Shown here: positions 21,960-33,900 of the stretch, in pieces | Numbering within the stretch: the first letter of the stretch is position 1 | Layout of the letters: every line of letters starts with the position of its first letter | Source of the DNA: Malurus cyaneus samueli | Taxonomy: Eukaryota > Chordata > Aves > Passeriformes > Maluridae | Direction: 5' to 3' | Length of the DNA: 64,000 nt | NCBI GenBank assembly: GCA_009741485.1 | Contig: CM019214.1 | Coordinates: 53,712,900-53,776,899 of the forward strand | Program-made: the position numbers and the translations under genes | Notes under the pieces: generated by a model | What the model was told of the DNA's origin: nothing | Seen by the model: the letters and a program-made list of their open reading frames with translations, nothing else | Database searches by the model: none

Positions 21960-23200
21960 GTAAGTTTGAAAAAGAAGTTACACTTCTTATTTGACCTTTG
22001 CTCCACTTGCACCTTTCTGTGCACACACCCAGTGGTTGTAGTCTATCATTCTGATCAAGTTTGTCTTTTTACAATGAAGCTACACATGCATTTAGAAAAT
22101 GTCCTAGCAATGTATTAACATGGAGATCAAATAGTGGGAACACGATGATCACGAGCCATACTTGGTGAAGGAAATCACTGTGTTTAAAAGTGTTGAGATC
22201 CGGACTATGCCTTAATTTTACAGTTCCTGCTTAAGTGCTAGGAATTTTCAGACTGAATTATTTAACAGACTACCAGGTCTGAAGATGAAGTCAGAATTTG
22301 TAAGGGAGGATGCAGTGTTCTCAGCACAGCACTTTTATTTAACACTTAATTATGAAGCTGTGCACAGAGAAGCTTTTGAGATTGTTGCCATTAGAAACTG
22401 AGCCCATGTGGCTCTGGTTATGGTCAGGCTGCTGCCTCCACCCCCACCTTCCTCCCCTGCCCTCCTCCTGCTCCGCCGACTGACCTTGCCGCGCTTGGCT
22501 GAGCTGAACCTTGAGGTGCTGCAGTGTTTTACATTGCTGGGCTGTAGGGTTTGAGGTGCAAGCATGCAAGGGGTGGTGCCATCTGCGGGGACAAGAGCCT
22601 TTTCTTTTGCTGAAAACATGCCCGCTGTTATTTAATATATCACTGAGTGTCATGTAACAAATGTAGAATCTACATGTCAGGGAGAATGTCTCTTTCCCTA
22701 CTGATCTAGGCTGGAGCACAGCAAAGTTTCCATTTACTTCTAGCTATTGTGAAAAGAAAGCTCCATTGACCTATTTTGACACACAGCCAGGGAGGTGACT
22801 CCATCAGTCAGAAGCTGACCATTTTTGTTTCCAAACGCACCCACCAGAATTTTAAAACTGTGCTTTGTTTGAACTGAAAGGCTGTCATTTCAGTGCTTTT
22901 TGTCACCATTGATCTCAGCCTTATGTATTTTACATGGTGTTTTGGAGACACACTATTAGCCATCATTATAGTATTCTCTGCATAAAATAATTTTGTGTGT
23001 AAGCCAGAAGAAAATTTCTGGTGAGTTTTTGCATTACACAGTAGCACCGAGCGATCTTTTGTGCAAAGATAACACAGGTTTGCTCTTTTGTAACCTCTTC
23101 TTCCCAGGGAGACTCTGATCCTTCACCAGCACAAGGTATTTGAAGTTCTGCAGTTGATTTTTGCAAGACCAAGAGCAGGCCTTGAGGTCTTCTATTGAAG

Positions 23201-23224
23201 CACCGAGCATATCACCGAGCATAT
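23201..23224. repeat. 12-bp perfect tandem duplication
   Basis: CACCGAGCATAT occurs twice head to tail. It is a small local duplication. Confidence 0.95.
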
Positions 23225-25691
23225 GCCCAGTTGGGGGCCAAGGGGGCATGCAGGACACGGTGGGAGCAGATCCTGAATTCATTCTCCTGGGACTAATTGA
23301 TCCTCACAATGATTTCCACAGGCACAGCTTCCAAAGGTAGCTGGTGCTGATACAGAGCAGCACAAGAGCAGTTTTTGCAGATCAGCAGAGGAGTGGTCAC
23401 TTTAAGCAACAAGGCACAGGAAAATGTTCTGTAGAGAACAATTCATTAGCAGAACATTACAGCCTTCACTCTGGATGTTCGATGGGTCGAACTGGATCAT
23501 TGCAGGCATACTGAGGGACTGAGCTCCTCATGCATCATTTCTGCCTTCAGGTGCACCTTGCATCATTTTTGCTGCTTATGTGGAAAGAGAAAATTGAACC
23601 CAGTTGTCGAAGATACTTAAAGCAGGGGATTTTTTCCCCAAAGGTATTAAGCATCAATTAGGCACTGAAGCTCCACTCGCTATCAATCATCCAAAAATCT
23701 CCCTCTGCATGTTGCTGCCTGGCCTCACGGCAGGAGCAACAAATGGGCACTGCCTTTTGCTTTGTTGGGACTGTGGTCCCTTAGCCCAGAAACCTCTGCT
23801 AAGATCCTCTTGTCAGGGAGAGAGCTCTTTAAACTCCTCATTCATTTTCCTTTTCGAGAACCGTACCACATTCAATTTGAATATGTAACCAAGTCTTGGA
23901 TTAAGCCACACTCATAAGATTTGTGCATGGAATCTCTTGAGTATAGGCAAACTCAGATGGGATAGGCAGCAAAACCTCTGGTCTCTTTCTTCAGTACCTA
24001 GAAAAACACTGTGGCTGATATAAATGTATGTAAGCAAAGTAAGAAAAATATCATTTATTTTTATGCAGTTACTGAGCCGTGTGAGATAACAGTAATTATT
24101 TTTACTGTTACTTAAAAACATGTATTTTAAAGAAAATGTAGGAGTTCAAATACGTTTGGCATTTGTAAAAGTCAGAAGAAATATTATGGATTGATTGACA
24201 AAACCAGTGGTTTTACAAAATAATCTTCAAGAACAGCTTCTAAAAATTGCTGTGATTATCTGAAATAAATCTAAGTGGAGGAATATAAAGTTTGAAAGGA
24301 ATTTTCATGGAGATGTGGTGAACGCATACACTGATGTAACATCTGGTGAGATAAAAGATGGTTAAAAACAAAGAAATGGTTTGCTTACAATTTCAGATAT
24401 TCCCCTTTCCTGTGGCAAACTCACAAACTGTATATTGTCTTTTGCTTTCATGTATTTTTTCAAAAGCACATCTTTCCACAATAGACACAATATTCATGAT
24501 AAATGTCTTACACACATTAACTGTAGTTCTTTTCAGTGTGATTTTAAACAAGCCACACTTTCCCAGTGCTTTAATGTTTCGTCAGACTGGGCAGGCCCAC
24601 AGTGATACCCCTCCCTTTATCTGAAGAAAGCGGTAGCAGAGAAGCTAAAGCACAAGCAAGGCTAGCTAAATTTATGTGTCTTCTTCACAAGCATTATCCT
24701 TGGCAATTTTACATAGAGTAACCTGCATGTTGGAGATATCTCAGATATATTATGGCAATCAACAGTATTATCAGAGTATTATCATGTGGTTCCCAACTCT
24801 GGAAATGTTTGGAACCCAGTCTGTTAATTTTTTTGGATGAGATTTCAAGTGCATTTTTATCCCTTCAGAGTGCCTTGCAGTTTTTTTAAATGTAACCCTA
24901 TAACATGGCCAACAGTTAAGCTTTCTAAGCTCCTGGGATACCACTGCTTGTTCAATTCATAATAATTAACATACCTCATTTCAAGAGAAAAAAATTGACT
25001 GGTGGAGAGAGATTCAAATGTGTGTTTTCCTGTAAGTCTGTCTTTAGGGCACTTGGACTGCTGGCAGCTGGCCCTTTCCCTTCCTCATTAAACCAGGACT
25101 TCTCAGAATCCAACTCCCAGGTCACCCTAACAGCTTTCTCTGCCTTTCAGAGGCAACTGACCATCTCTCTGTCTTCAAGCTCAAATTCAATCTGCATTTG
25201 AAGAACTTGAGAGGAAACAAAACATTTGCTTCCTCTCTCCAAAGAAGAATCAGAATTACTTGTTCAATGCTAGTTTGCTGAGGTACCTATTTAGATGGTT
25301 AATACAGAATTTCTCTTCCTTATCTTATGTACCCTATATACAGGATTTCTTGCTTAAAATCCTGTTAGAAGCCTTTCTAGAGCTGTTTGCCCTCATATTG
25401 TGATACAAGTGGATACGAAGAGAGGTAGTGACTATACTTCTTCTCCCTATGAGCCAACAAGCCTGGACAGCTACAGAAAGAGACCTCTGTCATTACCATT
25501 TTGTAGCATATAGCAGCATGTGCCCACTCAATATTCATGACAGCATTCTTCCCGAGTTCTGGTGAGAGTGATTAAAGGCCCATTGCAGTTTTGTGTCTTT
25601 TAAATATAACTAAACCTTCAGAAATCTGATTATGACAGTAACCAGAAAGTTGACAGGAAAGTAATGGAGCTTGCAAAGGTTAATTTGTATG

Positions 25692-25705
25692 AAAAAAAAA
25701 AAAAA
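25692..25705. repeat. Poly-A run (14)
   Basis: Homopolymer run without a recognisable retroposon body. Confidence 0.9.
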
Positions 25706-26530
25706 CTTGTCACGAATCCATATTACAAAGCAGTATTTTCTAATCTGTGAGACTCACATATAGTGGGCATGTGGTGGGAGGAAGGAAACTCAAAAAAGGA
25801 TGTCTTTCAAACTGACAGATTTGATCATGAGAAATTTTCAGCTCCAAGTTTGGGTTTTGTTTAAAGTAAATATCTTCCTCCTGGCAAGGCAGGCTTAACA
25901 AGTGAGGAAGTAATTTTCAGGCACTACACTAAAGTAATTTTCTGACACTAATGAATCTGCATTGCTAATGCATACACACTGCTCAGATTCTCCTTTGCAA
26001 TATTCGAGAATAGAGAAAGCCTACTGAAATGAGTGAAGTTATTAGGATTTCATTCGAATACATGAGAACATACACGGGCCAGCTTAATTACCTGTGCCTG
26101 TATGAGTTGGGGTATGCACTATGTATTTCTGTCTTTGGAGTCAAAGACCTCTTTACTAGCCTCATACCTTTTGTTACAGATATTCTGCAAGTGCTTGTGA
26201 TACATGCTGAAAAATTCTCCATACAGTCCTGCTTGACAATATTGTTTCTATGAGAAGGATGCACTGAAAGCCTGCAATAAATTATTAACCATGTCAGTGA
26301 CCCAGGTTTCAGATAGCTTAATTTATATTGAGCACATTTCTGTCCAGAGGTGGCATAATTGAAATAAATGGGACTTACTCTTCTGTAAGGAGGTACAGAG
26401 CTCTGAGTAAAACTATCAGAAGCAATTCCAGACTGTGTGATTTTTGGAGAGAGATACTATAGGAAGAATGTGGTACATTCATAATGGAAGATAAGCCAAG
26501 CTGGGTTTTTTGCTGTCTTATTTTGTTTTC

Positions 26531-26545
26531 TTTTTTTTTTTTTTT
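26531..26545. repeat. Poly-T run (15)
   Basis: Homopolymer run without a recognisable retroposon body on either strand. Confidence 0.9.
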
Positions 26546-26660
26546 GGTAGAAAGAAATATTGAGTAATAGCTTACCCATTTATGTAAACATCTCCATGAG
26601 TAAAACAAACCAACATAAGTCACAGAAAAAAAAAATCACAGAACTGAGATTAATCTGTAT

Positions 26661-26690
26661 CTGAAGTGAAAACTGAAGTGAAAGCTGAAG
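26661..26690 (+). repeat. 12-bp tandem repeat carrying IRF-like half-sites
   Basis: CTGAAGTGAAAA and CTGAAGTGAAAG stand head to tail (26661-26672, 26673-26684), followed by half a third unit CTGAAG. Each full unit holds AAGTGAAA (26664-26671 and 26676-26683), which matches the interferon-regulatory-factor core AANNGAAA. Regulatory function is inferred only. Confidence 0.7.
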
Positions 26691-29089
26691 CTTCTGTAAA
26701 CCATGGCAAGGTACCACTTGAGCCTCTTACCTATAGCTGTGCAAGTTAGCCAGGCTCTTCCCTAGATATCAGTCAATTCTCCAGGCAGGAATGCAAAGAT
26801 AATATTTATCCTCTTAACAGCAGTTAAGATCTCAGAATGGTCTTTCCCAAGACCCTTTATTTTTGTCTGAATTAACACAGACATGCCCCTCTGACACTCT
26901 TCTTCAAAGACCATTCCTGAAACCCCAGGATGAGAAATTAAACTGGGATTCAGCAGATTAAGGAACATATTCTGATGTAAATACTCACAAAACAGGCAAG
27001 GAAAAATGTGATTCAATAATTTTGTGATTAAGTTAGCTGCCAGATTGTACTTGACAAGCTACACTCCTTCCTAATGTCAGCCCAATATTACTGTTGTGTT
27101 TTTATTGTGAGTTCTTGTTGACAACATAAACCACCTTCACAGTAAAACCCTGCTATTATCCACCATCACAAAGGGTGGTTTTACAGTACATACAGTAGAT
27201 TGAGTGTCATGTGGTATTAGTATGGCCTTTTGTGAAAGAGCTTAGTATTTTACAGTTGCTTGTAGTAACTGTATACACAAGATCATGAAATTTTGCAAAA
27301 ATGTGTTTCAGAAATAATATTACTATGGATTCCAGTAGAGAAGGTACTTACTAGCTTTTGTGATAATCAAGAAGAAGAACCATTTATGTTATTGCGACAG
27401 ATACAATGAAATGTAGAAATGTACTTAAAAATGTACTTCCTTTTATATACAAACATTTCTTTGTTTTGAAGGGCTAAATTCTGTGCACATTTATGTATGA
27501 CTGTGTTTGCTGGAGAAATTATGAACTGTAGGATCACCATCCTGACTTCCAAAATATCTGAACCACCAGAACCTTAAACTGAAATAGTGAGCACAAGTCA
27601 GCCAAGTCCTAAATAATCAAGGAAAAGGATGGGACAAAGCCTGAATTCAGCCATGCTAATCGTGGCAAGAACAAGACCACCAGGTTTGTAGGAATGTCCA
27701 GGAACAATTGTTCTAGATAGCAACATATAGGCAGAGTGAAAAGCATTTATCCCCCTTGATAAACTGAGGGTAGATTTTCTGGGGTTAGTGAAATAATCTC
27801 AGGATAAAGCAGCTGACTTGCTTGTTGAAGCAAACAGCAAGCAAAAGTAAAGTCCAAAGAGCTGGGCAGGCAACTGAAGATTGAGCAGGAGTTGTAAGAG
27901 TTAAAAAGAGCCCCAATAAACAAAGAAAGGAGAAAGAGAGAGAGACTAAAACAGAGAGAATAACAAGAAACACCAGCTTGCCAAGTTTTCCCCTGACTTC
28001 TGTAACAAGGAGGTGTCTGAAGAGAAAACAAATACACATACACATTTGGAGCAGAAAGAAAAGAAAACAATATCAAGACATTCATATCTCATCTATAAAA
28101 TCTTGACAGACCTCCAAGAGAGAAAAAAAAATATTGTATTTAGGCCTATGGCACTTGCCTGAAAGAAGAATATTATCTGAAATGTAATATCATTGTTTAA
28201 CATTCTGGAGAATGTAAATAATTTTAAAAGAAACTTTAAAACATGAGAATCAATTTGTCCTGCAATTAAAGGTAGTGAAAAACAGCAATACATTACAGTG
28301 TCTTATAGTAACTGCAGGTTTAAATGCCAATGAGCTTCAGAAAAGAAACTTAGATCCATATTCATTATTGCTAGTAAAAGTTTGGGGGGATTTTTTCATT
28401 AGATTAAATTAAATCTCACTGCAATGCTCTATGTATAGACTTAAATTCCTGAATCATCTTGAATGGCTCCAGTTATGTTGCTATAGCAGTGTGTGTTATA
28501 CCAAACCAGCTCATCCTTGGGGGCCTTGGATCGCCCCCAGCTCAGTACAAACCCTGAGCTTTGTGGAGATACTCACCTCTCATGGGACTTTTCCCATCAA
28601 GCCTCGCTGCAGCTGGTTCTTAGAGGTTCTCTAATGCTTACTGCTCTATGGTGAGCATTTTATTAGTTATCAACTTCCAGCTGCAGGGATCTTTCCCTTT
28701 TTCACTGATGAAATGTAGCCCATATCCACAGCTCTGATATCAGCTGCCTTACCTGGAAATGAGATACATCACATTTCAGATAAAACCTGTGTTGATACCC
28801 TGAGATCAGTCCTCCTTATATAATCACCACTTAAATTTAGGTGTTGTAATGTGGAACTGAGTTCTGCCAGTGCTAATTTCACTTTACTCTGTAGCCTCTG
28901 CTTCCCATCTCAGCTGGTGCCTGCCAGCATCAGTCATTGGTGAAGTGCTGATAATGCTGACAGCTTCTCAATGAAGCGCTCTGGCACATGATGGCATGCT
29001 AATGGCCTGCCATTTACCACCCAGTACCACAAAAGCTCAGACATCTGCTCCCAGGCCGACTGAATTTTATGCCTCCTCAACAGTAAGGA

Positions 29090-30920
29090 TCAGGGTATGG
29101 ACTTGCACAGGCAATGTTGTAGAAGATGCCCCTACAGATAACTTGGTCAGGAAGAGAAGGCAGATCAATCCTTCTTTGGACAGCTGGAGACAGCCTCAGA
29201 ATTACACACTGGTGATCACAGATGACTGACCACCACCTATCTGCTGGAAGGATAATATGGCACAATCCATGAGATTTGTGGACTATATTGAAAACTTTTT
29301 CTTGATGCACATTATCTGTGAAGCTATGAGAAGTTGGACCTGAAGGTCAAGGGCAATGTTGACTGCAGCAACTGTGAGACCGTGGAGTTAAGGATCCTGA
29401 GAGAAGTGAGCAAAATAAATAGCTGAATTACAGTTCTGGACTTCAGAAGAGCAGATTTAGGTCTGTTCAGGGAGTCTGTTCATGGAAAACTGTGCTGCAG
29501 GGCAAAAGGCCCCGGGAGAGCTGGCTGCTCTTCAAAGACAGCCTCCTTGGAACACAAGAACAGCGCACAATGTTCAGAAAGTTGAGCAAGTATGGCACAA
29601 GGCCAGTGTGGATGAACATGGAGCTGCTGCCTGAGCTCAAACACAAGAAGCACACAGCAGGTGGAAGCAGGGACAGACTACTTGGGACGAATGAACAGAC
29701 GCTGTTCAAGTGTGTGGGAATACAGTCAGGAAAGCCAGTGCACAACTCCAGTTTAAACTAGCAAGGGAGGAAAAGGGCTATAAGAAAGATTTCTTTAAGT
29801 GCACCAGTAGCAGAAAGACAACTAATGAGAATGCAGAATAATGAAAACCGGCATTGCTCAGTGGGGCAGGGAATCCCGTGGCAAAGGATATGGAAAAGAC
29901 TCAGGTGCTTGATGCATTTTTTTCCTCAATTTTCCTTGGCAAGTCTGCCCTCTGGCCCTCCAGATTCCTGATCCTTCTAGCAGCCTGCAGGTGTGAAACA
30001 CTACCCACAGTAGCAGAAGAGGGAATCAGGGAGTACTTAACTCACTTAGGCATTCACATGGGTTACACCCAAGGGTGCTGTAGGGGATGGCTAATGTCAT
30101 TGTGATGCTGGTAACATTTTTGGAAGGTCATGACAATTTCAGAGTGGGGAGGTTCCCAATAACTACAAAAAGGTAAATGTTGCACCCATACTCTGGAAGG
30201 GCATCAGTGTAACTCCAGGCTGGTTAGCCTCACCTCAGTTCCTGACAGAATTATGGTGCAAATCCTCCTGGAGGCTATTGCTAAACGTATGAAGGACAAG
30301 AAGGTGATTGTAAGCAGTCAGCATAGATTTATCAAGGGCAAAGCATGCCTGACCAACCTAATTTCTTTTCAATGATAATGTTGTGCACAAGAGGATAATG
30401 TGTGTTGTATACTTTGACTTTAGCAAGCTTTGACACAATATCCTGTAGTCTTCTTATTGCCAAACTGGTGAGATGTGGGCCTGGAAAATGGGTGATAACG
30501 TGAGTGGAAAATGGGCTGTAATATTGGGCTCAGCAGGATGTGATCAGTGACACAAAGTCAGCTGTATGGAGGCCAGTATCTAGTGGTGTCCCTCAGGAAG
30601 CAATACTGGGACAGCAGCATTTAATAATGTTATTGATGACCTGGCTGAAGGGACAAACTGCACTCCCAACATGTGTGCAGATGACACTTAACTGGGGGGA
30701 ACAGTCGCTGCTATTCAGAGGGACTTTGACAGCCTGGAAAAATGGACTCACAGAGACACTATGGGAAAAACACTCCATCCTTGGAGGTGTTCAAGACTTT
30801 ACTGGACGCAGATCTGAGGACCCAGATCTGATTAGTCTTGCCTTGAGAAGGCTGGGTGGGTCACATGTCACCTAGAGGTGCTTTCTGGTCTGATTCTGCA
30901 AATCCATGATTCTGTCTCAC
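29090..30920 (+). mobile_element. CR1 LINE, degraded ORF2 and 3' end, internally deleted
   Basis: This is a plus-strand relic of the chicken-repeat-1 clade of non-LTR retrotransposons. From about 29130 it follows the avian CR1 ORF2. The APE-type endonuclease end is degraded: the GDFNHPDICW region near 29215-29245 is interrupted by a stop. Next comes the linker, and from about 30150 the reverse transcriptase. Readable RT landmarks include a SGVPQ box near 30590 and the catalytic (F/Y)ADD box as CADD at 30674-30685, with the first residue changed. Many stops and frameshifts show it is dead. Near 30755-30770 the sequence jumps from RT to near the 3' end, so several hundred bases have been lost. 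The element ends with the CR1-type GATTCTG/GATTCTG signature at about 30915. Its CR1 subfamily is not assigned. Confidence 0.93.
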
Positions 30921-33900
30921 CTTGTCTAACGCTTCTACTATAAAATCCATCGTGGGAAGAAGAAAGTGTTGACTGTAACTTGATTTCAAAATTCTCAAGT
31001 GTAGATGAAGATATATGTACACCAGCAACACCTAGAAATCAGCATAGGAGGTTGTACAGCGTGACAAACTGTCGTACTCTAGAAACGGACCCCAGATAGT
31101 GGTCAAGGGAGCTCCCTCCATATCACAGAAATCAAATGTTGTTCTGCAATTTTTAGTGTTGTGTCCATTGCTGGAATCGCTCCAGCAAACACCTGTGACA
31201 AATTACAGTTCCTATTTTTATCTGGGTAGCTGGAGGCTCAGAATCCAGTTTCAGGCTCTGAAAATGATTGATACTCAGCCAAAGAACATAGAGAGCCAAC
31301 CTGTATATGGCAAATACGCTTATTAATAATGGAACCTGAAACTGAACTAAAATAATAACCATAACGATATGCCTGATCTGTAAAGAAATGCAGATTTTTA
31401 TTTTGCACCATCAGCAATACTCTAGCCAGTATGTAAGAATATGTAAGAGCAAAACAAAAAATGGAAGCATGTTACAGATTTGGGACATTCTGCACAGGAG
31501 TACAACCCATCTGAAAAGAAATACCAAAAACAAAATACTGGGAAAGACTCAAAACTCATAACTGTCCACAGTATAGATGATGCATGCTAATTCAATCCTC
31601 TGTGAACTGGCATTTCTAGCAAGGCTGTTCCAAAACGTTATTAAGGGCACTGCAGCATATTGCAGGGTGTGCTGGCAATGCCAAAAACAGAGGGAAATCA
31701 GGAACACGACAAAAACATAAGACAGCTGCCAAATATTGATTTTCTTTAAAGGTGGGAAGCAAAGATACTAGGGTTTTTACAGACTGAGGAAAAAGTGTTG
31801 GCGTGTTTTTTGCAGGTCTGTTTATAAGAGCTGAGGAGGCAAAACGTAGTAGTTGAAATGGGTTTAATGTATTCATGTTCTGTGCATAATTACACTGGGG
31901 GAACACATTTGACAAGAAACCAATAGTAATATATCAGTGTCTGTCTGGGAGCATCTCAGCTGTTACTATGCAGCAATTCATGAGCCCTTGGATTTCCAGT
32001 TTCTGTTAACAGAACTTACACTTCTGCCCTCCAAAACCTCAAGTCCATGCCACCTAAAATTTTTAAAAAGTCCTATGAACTGCAGTATGTCAAAGGTAAG
32101 CCAGAAGAGTGGTGAGTGAAATCCTAGTTTCACTTTTACTATTGCAACCTGATAGTTTTCAGAATGTTTGTCAATGCATGGAAACACTATGAAGTGAAAA
32201 ATGTGGGAACTGTATTTTATAAGGTTCTTATCCAGGTGGGTTACTGCTCACAGAGGATCATGGCAAGTGCTGGAGAATTAAAATTCAGATGCCGAATGAA
32301 GCAAAAACTCTGTCAGAGTACTTAGTGCTGAGTAACCACTGAATCACACATGGTATCAACTATAAAATGCATTAAAAATTCCCATATGGAGAAATGATCC
32401 AGACAGCAAAAAGTTTCACTGGAGTTAAAGCTCTGTGAATTTGGAGCACAACAAGAAAAATGTATGCAACTCTTCTCCATTCATAAGTAGGAAGAAGGAA
32501 TAAAAAATTTACTTTACTACTGACGAGAGCTGGATCAGAATAATTTTTTTATTCTTTTCAGTTAACATCAGTAGAGGAGGCTAATGATGAGAGTACTGTA
32601 GAAATCTGAGGAAGATATTGTTTCATCTAAAACCCAAAAATACGAGTGATATGCTTTTAAACCAGCAACACAGAAAAATGAAGCTATGAGCAGTTGTGAC
32701 TGATTGAAGAGCTTTCATTCAGCTTTTCCTAGTGAACAGCTCAGATGCTATACGATGTTACAGCTTCCCAGCTGCTTGCTATGGTCTTTTTGTAACAGGT
32801 CATCACCCTTCAGCAGAACTGACAGGAGGAAATGTATGCCCATGCACAATCTCCTTCAGTACAGGAACTGTACTTTGTTCAAGCCCTCCTTCACTGGTGA
32901 TTTCAGACTGGCTGTCAGCCTCTGTGTTAGCACAGCACAGGCACAAGCACGAGTTCCCTTGTGCCAGCCCCACATTGGTGGGGCATCAGGAGACTTTCAA
33001 CTTTGAAGCAACATTATATCTTAATTACATCTAAATCTTGAGCTCACCAAGAGACTCTTAATTTTAGAGTTTTTTTTTTCTTCTTTTATACTGGAAGAGA
33101 AGTCAAGGGGCTGAGTTATAGGGCTGAGGGGTGAAGGGGTAGCTGTTAGAAGGGTAACACAAAATTAAGATCTAGGATTTAATCCTTCTGCAGAGACTAC
33201 ATTGAAAAGCAAGGGAAAGAAGCTCTGGAGTCAGTCTTCCAAGGTCTTTGGAAGATCTCGGCAGGTTTCAGAACATAGGTAATAAAATCATATTTCCTTC
33301 CTCTTGCCACTCTCCTATGTCCCTCTGTTCAAATTCCTAGGAAGACACCCTTCATCCCAAAATAGAAACTGTTTTGGAACAGAGTTCCTGCTCCACAGGA
33401 GGAGAGCAAGTGAAGCAGCAGGTAGCATGGGTGCAGCTTCCTGGCCAGGGCAGGCAGCACAGTGGAAAAAGGGTGGAATCTTTCACTTCTGTGTAGGTCC
33501 AAAAACGGTAATGTGGGAATATTTCCCATCACATTTCTATACAGAAGAGTTGGAAACATTTTCGCACACTTGATATGAAAGGAAAATAAAGTAGCTTTTT
33601 GACCATTTCCCACCCTATTGGGAAACATTGTTTTTGAACATCACCATCTGAGTTGTTTTTAACAGATATTTCACCTGAAAATACAACTTTCTGATAGTCT
33701 AGAGGTTGTTAAGTTACACATAGATGAAGCTTTGATGTGAGGAAAACAGTCAGTTGACAAGAGACTGCTGTCAGCATTGAAAAGATTTCAAGCTTCTGGA
33801 ATAAAGCAAAAAGAAACAAAAATGTAAATTTCATGCAGTGGAAAAGCAGATCTCATTCAGAAACTAACCCAACAATACTTACGGGGAAATGAAAGTACAG

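Larger units (their letters stand above)
21966..29089. other. Non-genic DNA with small repeats
   Basis: No gene or transposon is recognised. Items listed separately are a 12-base tandem at 23201-23224, an A14 run at 25692-25705, a T15 run at 26531-26545 and an IRF-like 12-base tandem at 26661-26690. GC content is raised near 22420-22600, where a minus-strand open frame of 126 codons (22339-22719) has no recognisable domain. Confidence 0.5.

Noticed and set aside
27142..27184. Inverted repeat GTAAAACC / GGTTTTAC
   Set aside because: Only eight-base arms with a 27-base loop; expected by chance in this length of sequence.
30540..30875. A 111-codon gene
   Set aside because: It is a frameshifted piece of CR1 ORF2; the SGVPQ region belongs to the reverse transcriptase.
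33235..33255. Hairpin as a small RNA precursor
   Set aside because: Eight-base stem with five-base loop is far too short for a microRNA precursor.
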